Source of the DNA: Candidatus Aminicenantota bacterium
Lineage (GTDB): Bacteria > Acidobacteriota > Aminicenantia > Aminicenantales > UBA8522
Assembly: GCA_003524335.1 (NCBI GenBank)
Contig: DQHV01000261.1
Coordinates: forward strand, 5,971-24,622
Reading direction: 5' to 3'
DNA: 18,652 nt
Shown: positions 7,041-14,017 of the stretch, in pieces
Layout of the letters: each line of letters begins with the position of its first letter
How positions within the stretch are numbered: the first letter of the stretch is position 1
Made by a program: the position numbers and the translations under genes
The notes under the pieces: generated by a model
Told to the model about the DNA's origin: nothing
What the model saw: only the letters and a program-made list of their open reading frames with translations
Databases searched by the model: none

Positions 7041-9547
7041 CGAGTATGCTCTCCTTTTTTCTTCGCGTAAACGAGCCTCCCGTCAATAAAAACGGCCTGG
7101 GGGAGGGCCCGAACCCGCAAGGGGTGTCCGCCTAGGATCAGGAAGTCCGCGTCTTTCCCGATTTCCAGGCTGCCGAGGCGATCATCCAACCCGATAATGG
7201 CCGCCGCATCCAGGGTAATAGCCCTGAGTGCGTCCTCAGGATCCATGGTGTGCTGGACCGCAAGGGCGGCGATTTCGAGAAGGTCTCCTCCGCCCCAAGC
7301 GACCGCCGGGCGGGTCCAGATTCCTCCGTCCTCGGCCTTGAAAGCCACTCTTATGCCCTTCCTGGAGAGCCAGGCCGGGTTCCGCGGATCATAATCTCCA
7401 TCATCCGTCCTCGTCGTTCGGCGGAAAACACGTTCCAGCACAACGGGGATGTTGCGGGACCTAATCTCATCCGCCACTTTGTAGGCTTCCGTTCCCCCGG
7501 CCAAGATCATCCGCAATTTGAACTCGTCGGCGAGGCGGAGCGCCGTGTGGATGTCGTCCATCCTATCGCAGTGGACCATCACGGGAGTCATGCCTTCGAG
7601 GACCGCCAAAAGGGCTTCCGCAGAGGCGTCAAACGCCACATCCTCCGGATTCCTCGCCCGCTCTTTCCTTCCTCTGTACTCCAAGGCCTTTTGGAGTTTT
7701 TCGCGTAGAAGGGAGACGATGCCCATGCGAGTCAGGGGAAGAGAGTTTTGCCTCTTGGCCGGATCTCCGAGTCCGAAGACAATAACAGACCTGTCTTTTA
7801 TGATCATTCTATCGATGACATCGCCAGCGGTCTTAAGGACCGCACCGCGGCCTCCGATGACGTTCAGGTTGCCCGGGGTGACCATGGCCGTGGTTAGGCC
7901 GAGTTGTCGGGCGTAATGAAAATCCGGCAACTGCGGATCGATGGCGTGTTTGACCTCCATCTCAGGGACAGCCGGTTGCGAGACTTCGTCCAGAGACCGC
8001 ATCATTCTCGCGTTAGCCTCGAGCCCTAAATAAGAGCGGGGATTGATAAGCCCGGGCATCACGATGTAGCCTTGGGCATCGATCACCGGCCATCCTTTGG
8101 GAACCGCCAAGTTGCGTCCAATCCCGGAAATCTTCCCCCTTTTAACCAGCATAATTCCGTTCGCCAGGGGCGGGCCGGATATGGTGAAGATCGTACCAGC
8201 TTTAACCGCAAAGCCATCCGGTCTGCCAAAATCCGGCGGGAAAACCAGCGGGAGCGGGTGATCGGGAATAGCTGTGGAAAAGGCTTCCCGCTTCTCCCCC
8301 TGGAATTCTACCCGACCGTCCACGACCGCAGCTTCCACGGATGTTGTCATCTCAAAGGGTTCGCCGTTGAGGAGCACCAAATCGGCGTCCTTCCCCTCCT
8401 CGATACTCCCGATTTTCCGGTCGAGGCCCACCCCTTCGGCCGCCCGGATCGTCACGGCCTTCAAGGCCTCCTCTGGGTTCATCCCGTACCGCACGCACAC
8501 GGAGGCGAAATACAGGAGGTTGCGTTGCCACCGGCCTACCGTATCCGCCTCGAAGGAGACGGGGAGACCCGCCTCAGCGAGGATGGCCGCTACGTTTTTC
8601 AGCTCCAGCCTGTCCTGGTAATAGGTGATCAGCGTCGTAGGCCCCACATTGAAATGGATGCCGGGCTTCGAAGTCAGCTCCTCAAGGATAAGATAGGCGT
8701 ACGGGACATGGGCCAGGGTCAGTCTTAGGTTGAATTCACCGGCCAGCCGGATGGCGCTCATGATTTCCGAGGCCGTACAGACATGGACATGGACAGGGAT
8801 CTCCCGCCGCAGCGCCAGGAGCAGGTTTTCCTTCCCCAGCTCTTTGCGCGGAGGGCTAACGTCTTCTCCCGCCGACTTTCGCTTCTCATAGTCCTCCCAG
8901 GCTCTGCCGTACTCCTGGGCCTGGATGAAAGCCTGGCGGGCCAGGTGATAGACGGTCATCAGCGTGGAAGGAGAACGGCCTTTTTTTCCATAAAATTCGA
9001 CGGGGTTGTACTCGATGGTCATCTTGAGGTCACACGGCTCCTTCAGGATGAGCTCCTCGGGAGGAGCGTGCTTCAGCTTGATGGCCACACTCGTGCCTCC
9101 GATCACGTTGGCGCTGCCGGGCCGGATGACAATCGTCGTAACCCCTCCGGCCAGCCCGGCCAGAAGATCGGGGTCGGAAAAATTCAGGGAATCGAGGGCC
9201 CGGAGCTCCGGGGTGACGGGATTGGTCGTCTCGTTCCCGTCCGTCGTTTCAGCAACCAGCGGCAGGGAGAAAACGCCCGCATGGGAGTGCATGTCGACCA
9301 GTCCGGGAATGACTGATTCGGCTTGAAGGACACGCACCCCCGGTGCAGCCGGGAAGGCCTTCCCTACCCGGACGATCTTTCTTCCGGAGATAAGGATCAT
9401 TCCATCTTCAATAATCCCGCGGGTGGCGGTGTAGACCCGTTTTCCCTTAATGATTAAGGAATCATCCAGCCCGACGGCCGGCCTGAGCAAAAAGAGAATT
9501 CCCGCGCCTAGGGAGACAAGCAAGCGACCAAACGGACGTTCACGCAC
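7037..9547 (-). CDS. Exported double-domain amidohydrolase, paralogue of the 3196-5715 product (836 aa)
   Basis: The start is a GTG at 9545-9547, supported by GGAGGG (RC of 9554-9559) six bases upstream and a signal peptide just after it (about 1-26); no ATG serves better. The architecture matches the 839-residue paralogue. The N-half (about 28-420) has an intact metal site: H87 and H89 in PGLVDMHSH, H253/H255 in PVHVHVC, H280 in LTLAH, and D335 in FEADTVG. It ends with GSIEEGKDADLVLLNG. The C-half (about 445-836) has R504/Y506 (NPRSY) in place of HxH and AGG (G684) in place of the strand-6 His, while H659 in VHCDR remains. It sits 42 bp after the lipoprotein gene and overlaps the next gene by 4 nt. 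The pair with its paralogue implies gene duplication after the domain fusion. Substrate unknown. Confidence 0.88.
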   Translation of the reverse strand: MRERPFGRLLVSLGAGILFLLRPAVGLDDSLIIKGKRVYTATRGIIEDGMILISGRKIVRVGKAFPAAPGVRVLQAESVIPGLVDMHSHAGVFSLPLVAETTDGNETTNPVTPELRALDSLNFSDPDLLAGLAGGVTTIVIRPGSANVIGGTSVAIKLKHAPPEELILKEPCDLKMTIEYNPVEFYGKKGRSPSTLMTVYHLARQAFIQAQEYGRAWEDYEKRKSAGEDVSPPRKELGKENLLLALRREIPVHVHVCTASEIMSAIRLAGEFNLRLTLAHVPYAYLILEELTSKPGIHFNVGPTTLITYYQDRLELKNVAAILAEAGLPVSFEADTVGRWQRNLLYFASVCVRYGMNPEEALKAVTIRAAEGVGLDRKIGSIEEGKDADLVLLNGEPFEMTTSVEAAVVDGRVEFQGEKREAFSTAIPDHPLPLVFPPDFGRPDGFAVKAGTIFTISGPPLANGIMLVKRGKISGIGRNLAVPKGWPVIDAQGYIVMPGLINPRSYLGLEANARMMRSLDEVSQPAVPEMEVKHAIDPQLPDFHYARQLGLTTAMVTPGNLNVIGGRGAVLKTAGDVIDRMIIKDRSVIVFGLGDPAKRQNSLPLTRMGIVSLLREKLQKALEYRGRKERARNPEDVAFDASAEALLAVLEGMTPVMVHCDRMDDIHTALRLADEFKLRMILAGGTEAYKVADEIRSRNIPVVLERVFRRTTRTDDGDYDPRNPAWLSRKGIRVAFKAEDGGIWTRPAVAWGGGDLLEIAALAVQHTMDPEDALRAITLDAAAIIGLDDRLGSLEIGKDADFLILGGHPLRVRALPQAVFIDGRLVYAKKKGEHTR

Positions 9548-9589
9548 GAGGCACCCTCCGATCGGGAACAGCCTGAAGCGGGAGTTCCC

Positions 9590-10516
9590 TCATTCTTCAT
9601 CGGTTTCATAGTCGTCTAAGAGGCTCGCGGCTGACTCCGCTGAAATGGGTCCCAGCACGATCAAGATCCATCGGCGCAGCGCTCTCAGACCGAGACATCT
9701 CCCCTGCCGGTCTTCCAAGAAGGCCGTGTTTTTTGCGGCCATCCGAAAATTCTTGAACTTGGGATCTTCCTGGAGGCTTTTCGCGACGGCGGCGAATCTT
9801 TCCAATGACCTCTCCGGAGTCTCATACTCGATGACATAAAATGAATAGCCTGCCGAATAATCACCCTTCACGCCGGCTTTGATTCCAAAAGCGTCCGTGG
9901 TCGTGAAAGGATAGCTTTGGAAGAGACCCAACGGTCCTCGGAAATACTTGACGCTGGAGCTGATAAGGTCCCTCCCCGGAAGTAAGCCGACAAGAGCCGG
10001 CGGAGCGGCGGGCCCATTGATTCTTGAGTCCACGAGCTGTCCGACTCTGAGAAGCCTCTGGGTCGTCTCCACTTCCCGGTCGAACCCCGTAAGGGTGATG
10101 AGATACCGTCCTTCCCAAAAATTGAGATAATAGTCCTCCAGACTTCCCTCTTGCCCGAGGTCAACCCGCTTGCCCTGGGAGCCAACCTTGAAGGTATAGA
10201 TCCCAAAGGCCGCATCCGCTTCGTCCATCTCGAAGACCTCCAGGGTGAGGGACCGGCCGTAGGGATCGGCATAGTCCTGGACCAGGAGCTGTCTGAAGCC
10301 GTATTCTCGGTAGATAGCGGCGCCGCCATCCATATAAATGTACAGATCATCCCCCCTGAATTCCTGCGGGACCCCTCTGGCTTTCCATAGTCCCAGCTCT
10401 TTCTCCGCCGGGAGATACGTTTTGAGATCATCCGAACCCGCAACCGGCTTATCCGCCGAAGGACCGCAGGAAACAAGCAAAACAGCCAAGGTCAGGATTG
10501 CCAGTCTCATGCCCAT
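9590..10516 (-). CDS. DUF6599-like lipoprotein (308 aa)
   Basis: A type II signal peptide with lipobox LLVSC predicts acylation at C17, so the protein is membrane-anchored in the envelope. The segment DDLYIYMDGGAAIYREYGF (about 56-74) matches what I remember as the hallmark of DUF6599 proteins, an uncharacterised family frequent in Acidobacteriota and often found near DUF362 genes. No enzymatic motif is visible; the fold looks like alternating beta strands with helices, repeated roughly twice. Two possible starts lie 6 nt apart (10516 and 10510), neither with a strong ribosome site; a weak GGAT is about nine bases upstream of the first. It lies between the DUF362 gene (44 bp) and the amidohydrolase trio (42 bp). 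A role as an accessory or binding subunit is inferred only from position. Confidence 0.8.
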   Translation of the reverse strand: MGMRLAILTLAVLLVSCGPSADKPVAGSDDLKTYLPAEKELGLWKARGVPQEFRGDDLYIYMDGGAAIYREYGFRQLLVQDYADPYGRSLTLEVFEMDEADAAFGIYTFKVGSQGKRVDLGQEGSLEDYYLNFWEGRYLITLTGFDREVETTQRLLRVGQLVDSRINGPAAPPALVGLLPGRDLISSSVKYFRGPLGLFQSYPFTTTDAFGIKAGVKGDYSAGYSFYVIEYETPERSLERFAAVAKSLQEDPKFKNFRMAAKNTAFLEDRQGRCLGLRALRRWILIVLGPISAESAASLLDDYETDEE

Positions 10517-10537
10517 GCTTAGATCCGGGTGGGTGGT

Positions 10538-10561
10538 GCCGCTCGATCTTCGAGGAGCGGC
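10538..10561 (-). other. Short hairpin between the DUF362 and lipoprotein genes
   Basis: A perfect 7-bp inverted repeat (GCCGCTC 10538-10544, GAGCGGC 10555-10561) encloses a 10-nt loop and touches the DUF362 stop codon. A smaller alternative stem (CTCGA/TCGAG) lies inside it. No T-run follows on the minus strand. It may affect coupling or mRNA processing. Confidence 0.35.
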
Positions 10562-11490
10562 TAGGCTTCGACTTCTCTCAGCCTGACTTTTTTAAGGTCG
10601 ATTTCCCCCAACCCATGTTCGTGACCGCGCTTGATCATGACGATATCCTCACCCCTCATCCCCAGGAGGGTTGTGCAATAGCTGTCGATGGCGACTCGGT
10701 CCACCCCGGCGACGACTTTTTTCGGCGAAGAAATCTCGCCCGGTCCGAAGGGGCCGTTCGTCGTGAGAAACTCCGTCGCGTCGACGATGCAGAGAGTCGG
10801 AGCGAGGGCCAGGTTGAGGTCGGCGATGCACTGGTCCAAATGTTCGATGTCATCGGGCTTTGTCTTGAAATCTCCGGTATGGAAAAACCGGTTGACCGTG
10901 GGCGAGTTCAGGCCCATCAGGTTTTTCATCGCTCCCGTAAACCGATTACCCGCGTGGTCTTTAGTAATCGGGAGGTTGAGGAAGACGTCATACTCAAAAA
11001 ACGGGGTCATTATCTTCGCTTCTTTGAGGACCTTCCCCCGAGTGAGCGGAAGGGCCCGAAACAGGCTTTCGTCCTTGAGGTCGATGATTCTGAGACGCGC
11101 TCCTCCCTCAACAACGGCCTTTCCCAGCCCGGTGGCTTCCCAATATTTCTCCGGGAGCCAGCTTAGGCAGGCAATTTCCCCGGCGCCGGCCTCTTGGCAC
11201 ATCCGGATGGCCGTCCGGACGATCTCCGGCTTGGTATGGGCCCCCGGATTTTTGCTCTGGCTGTTGGGGAGAATCGCGACTTTCGCTCCCTTGGGGACGT
11301 ACTTTTCAATCCCTCCGAGGAGCGCGACCGCCTTCTCTGTGGCCTTGCCGAAATCGGCTCCGTGAGCGACGGCGACTTCCGTACCCTCAGCGGCAGCCAG
11401 GGAAGTTCGGTTAAGGCTCTCCTTTCCCGCACCGAGCGCGGAGACCGCGCCAAGGACGGCGCTTGTCTTGAGAAATTCTCTCCGTTTCAT
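10561..11490 (-). CDS. Tat-exported DUF362 domain protein (309 aa)
   Basis: The start at 11490 is chosen because MKRREFLKTSAV is a twin-arginine signal (RREFLK) and AGGAG (RC of 11498-11502) lies seven bases upstream; the frame stays open further but codes for nothing convincing there. The mature part is a DUF362 domain: the AILPNSQSKNPGAHTKPEIV segment (a loop common in this family), MKNLMGLNS, and C-terminal VDRVAIDSYCTTLLG. DUF362 function is poorly known; some members carry ferredoxin clusters, but no CxxCxxC cluster is present here. Tat export suggests folding or cofactor loading in the cytoplasm before export. It lies 118 bp after the receptor gene, that gap holding a long hairpin. The domain call is strong, the role unknown. 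Confidence 0.85.
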   Translation of the reverse strand: MKRREFLKTSAVLGAVSALGAGKESLNRTSLAAAEGTEVAVAHGADFGKATEKAVALLGGIEKYVPKGAKVAILPNSQSKNPGAHTKPEIVRTAIRMCQEAGAGEIACLSWLPEKYWEATGLGKAVVEGGARLRIIDLKDESLFRALPLTRGKVLKEAKIMTPFFEYDVFLNLPITKDHAGNRFTGAMKNLMGLNSPTVNRFFHTGDFKTKPDDIEHLDQCIADLNLALAPTLCIVDATEFLTTNGPFGPGEISSPKKVVAGVDRVAIDSYCTTLLGMRGEDIVMIKRGHEHGLGEIDLKKVRLREVEA

Positions 11491-11545
11491 TATTTCTCTC
11501 CTAACATCATGCGAACATGAAGACAGAGGCGGAACGCGGCCGTCA

Positions 11546-11578
11546 TCGTGGAGAGGTCCTCCCGGGACCCCTCCACGA
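11546..11578 (-). other. Long stem-loop between the receptor and DUF362 genes
   Basis: The arms 11546-11559 and 11565-11578 pair over about 14 positions around a 5-nt centre. The single internal mismatch (A-C on the plus strand) becomes a G-U pair in RNA made from the minus strand. It is GC-rich and lies in the 118-bp gap after the receptor stop. No T-run follows, so it is better read as an mRNA processing or stability element, or as partial termination needing a factor. Confidence 0.5.
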
Positions 11579-11608
11579 ATCCCGCGAACCAATAAAACTA
11601 GAGAGATT

Positions 11609-13822
11609 CTAGTTGAACTTGACCTCGAATCCTGCCTGCGCCCATCTCCTGGGGTTCGGCGCGTCCTTACGGTCCCAGTACAGCTGATCGGTTATGTTGA
11701 AAACGTCTACGATGAGGGATAGCGAGATATGATCACTGAGATGGAATCCTTTGGAAAGGCGCAGGTCGAACATCCAGATCTTATCCCTGGGTTCGAACAG
11801 GCCGATCAGGTCATCACTCTCGTTCCACCAGATCCAGCGGCCGCGCAGGTTCGCCGTGAGGTCAAATTTCTTGTTGATATACCGGATTCCGGCTTTGTTG
11901 GTGCGAGTGGGGATCCACTGAAGGATCACTCCGTCCGACTTGTTCTCATGCTTATTGTAATTCGTGCTGACGTAGACCTGCAACCCGAAAGGAGCTTGGA
12001 CGCCCACTTCGCCCTCGTACCCCTTGCGGATGAATTGGGTCGCGTTGCCCCAAGTGTAACGTCCCTCCTGGTCGGCAGGGACCCTGACGATGCCGTCCCT
12101 CATATCATGGTAATAAAGGGACATCTTGACCCATAGGTATTGAAGCTCCTGGGATTCAAACCCGACGCTGTAGGCCCAGGCCCTTTCCGGCTTCAAGTCG
12201 GGGTTGGGAAGAATCAGGTCGACATAGGATTCGCCCAATGTATACCATAGGTCCGGGACCTTGAAGGTTCGGCCCACGTTCGCCCTCAGGATCGTGGATT
12301 TCATCAGATTGAGATTGGCTCCTATGGAGGGGCTGAGCTGGCTGCCGAACGACGAATCGTAATCGTACCGGGCGCCCAAGTGAAGGCCGAGCGGTCCGAC
12401 TCGGTATTCCAGGGAAGTGAAGGGAGCCCAGCTGTCGACATAGATGATCGGCTGGTCGGTGATCATCTTGGAGAAATCCGCCCTTATCCGGTAATAATCC
12501 ATCCCGGCTACCAACGAGAACTGCGTGCTGGGATTGTAGGAACCTTTTACCGTCCCTCCGATCCTCTGATCATTGAACAAGGAGGTATCGACGGTCCCGG
12601 CGGGGCCGTTGATTATCCCTCCTTCCAGCCAGATACGGTCGAAGTTGCCGTCCATCCGGTTGAATTTCAGCTGGGCCTCCAGGTTGAAACCGGGAAGGAC
12701 CATACTGGACAGCTTGAGTGAGGCGGCTTGAGATGAAGAATCCGCGTCATCTTGATAGTTCCAGTAGAATGGGAAATAGGGCAAAAAGGCGTCTGTTTCC
12801 AGGAAAGAATGCCCGGTCACGCTGACCTTGTTGTAGCTGTACAGGAAATCGAGGTAGGTGGTATCGTTGAAATCATACCCGAACTTGGAGAAAAGGTTGA
12901 AATTTTTCTCTGTGCCGAAGTCGGTAAATAATTTATGATCATCCCGCTTGGCGCCCAGCATATAGCCGAATTTCTTATGAGAACCGATGATGTTCGCCCC
13001 GTATCTCTGGAGGTCTCCCGACTGACCGATGGCGCTGGCATTCCCGAAATCCATCGCGCCGAAACTGGCCAGGGAGCCCGTCAGGGTCAGGATGGGCCTT
13101 TCCAGGCCTCTGGGTCTCTTAGTGACCAGGTTGATGATCCCTCCCATGCTGGCGCCCCAGACGGCGCTGCCGCCCTTTACCACCTCCACCTGCTCGAGCA
13201 TTTCCTGGGGGTAGGCGCTGAGCAGACTCCAGTTAGTCACAATCGCGGTCACGTCCACACCGTCAACCATCTTTTTGATGTAGACATCGTCGTAGCCGTT
13301 AATCGACATGAAGGTCCCCACCGTTGTGAGACCCGATCCGGTTTCCACGTCGACTCCCGCGATGTTATTCAAGGCCTGCACGACGTTCAGAGTGGGCGCC
13401 GTCCTCAGCTCGGTCTCCGTCAGAACCTCGACGTTCTGGGGCACCTTCTGAAGGCTTTCCATCTCGCGCCGCGCCGTGACGGTCGTCTCGTGGGCGAACC
13501 CCATTCTCATGCTCGCGTCGAGCTCGGTTGTTTCGCCAGCCTGGATGGTCACGTCTTTCTTCGTTTCGATAAGATAGCCGGAGAGCTCAAAGGTAACCCT
13601 GTAGGTGCCGGCCGGTATGTTTTTAATCAAGAAGTTCCCTTCCGCGTCGGTCACCCCGGTCCTGTTCGTTTTCTCGAGGCTCACCCGGACGGTGGGCAGC
13701 GCAAACTTTTCATTGGCGTCGACCACTTTCCCCTTCAGCGTGCCACCCGTTTGGGCCCAGCTGCTGAAAGAAAGCAGCAACAAGAGGAAAATGATCGGCA
13801 GGATGCGAATAGTTTTTCTCAT
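11609..13822 (-). CDS. TonB-dependent outer-membrane receptor with N-terminal carboxypeptidase-regulatory-like domain (737 aa)
   Basis: The start at 13822 is preferred over one at 13885: an AGGAGGA site (RC of 13827-13833) lies four bases upstream and a clean signal peptide (1-23, SSWAQ) follows. Residues 27-105 are a carboxypeptidase-regulatory-like beta domain, as in SusC-like and acidobacterial receptors. A TonB-box-like stretch ETTVTARRE (112-120) leads into the plug domain, whose end shows VEVVKGGSAVWGASMGGIIN and NLVTKRP. The remainder is beta barrel with the GRTFKVPDLWYT and NPDLKPERAW motifs typical of such receptors, ending in EVKFN. The family imports siderophores, cobamides, glycans or peptides using TonB energy. 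No SusD partner is present. It is first in the minus-strand gene series, so the downstream hydrolases probably act on what it imports. The substrate is unknown. Confidence 0.93.
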   Translation of the reverse strand: MRKTIRILPIIFLLLLLSFSSWAQTGGTLKGKVVDANEKFALPTVRVSLEKTNRTGVTDAEGNFLIKNIPAGTYRVTFELSGYLIETKKDVTIQAGETTELDASMRMGFAHETTVTARREMESLQKVPQNVEVLTETELRTAPTLNVVQALNNIAGVDVETGSGLTTVGTFMSINGYDDVYIKKMVDGVDVTAIVTNWSLLSAYPQEMLEQVEVVKGGSAVWGASMGGIINLVTKRPRGLERPILTLTGSLASFGAMDFGNASAIGQSGDLQRYGANIIGSHKKFGYMLGAKRDDHKLFTDFGTEKNFNLFSKFGYDFNDTTYLDFLYSYNKVSVTGHSFLETDAFLPYFPFYWNYQDDADSSSQAASLKLSSMVLPGFNLEAQLKFNRMDGNFDRIWLEGGIINGPAGTVDTSLFNDQRIGGTVKGSYNPSTQFSLVAGMDYYRIRADFSKMITDQPIIYVDSWAPFTSLEYRVGPLGLHLGARYDYDSSFGSQLSPSIGANLNLMKSTILRANVGRTFKVPDLWYTLGESYVDLILPNPDLKPERAWAYSVGFESQELQYLWVKMSLYYHDMRDGIVRVPADQEGRYTWGNATQFIRKGYEGEVGVQAPFGLQVYVSTNYNKHENKSDGVILQWIPTRTNKAGIRYINKKFDLTANLRGRWIWWNESDDLIGLFEPRDKIWMFDLRLSKGFHLSDHISLSLIVDVFNITDQLYWDRKDAPNPRRWAQAGFEVKFN

Positions 13823-14017
13823 AAAATCCTCCTCTCTTAATACGTTCTTTAAGAAAGGACGGAAAATGACATCGGGTTGTGCCATCGTGCTCTCATCTCT
13901 TTCCCCGGATGCGGGAAAATGAGGGAGGAGTGGTTTCCGGCCCCGGTCGTCCCTGGCAAACGAAGCCCGCAGGTTCCGTCCTAAGAGATGACGATTTCGA
14001 TCCCGTTTGGAGGCCTC
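13823..14017. promoter_or_regulatory. Divergent intergenic control region
   Basis: These 195 bp separate the receptor (-) and peptidase (+) starts and must hold promoters for both, but I find no convincing -35/-10 pair in either direction. Two symmetric elements stand out: an 11-bp palindrome TTCTTTAAGAA (13845-13855) close to the receptor start, and a 6-bp stem TTTCCC/GGGAAA with a 7-nt loop (13900-13918). Either could be an operator; neither is proven. Confidence 0.35.

Noticed and set aside
11491..11592. N-terminal extension of the DUF362 frame by 34 residues
   Set aside because: The extension is Gly/Arg/Pro-rich, overlaps the long hairpin, and would bury the twin-arginine signal; the internal ATG has a good AGGAG site.
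13823..13885. Upstream start for the TonB-dependent receptor
   Set aside because: It adds 21 residues in front of a normal signal peptide and lacks the AGGAGGA site that precedes the start at 13822.
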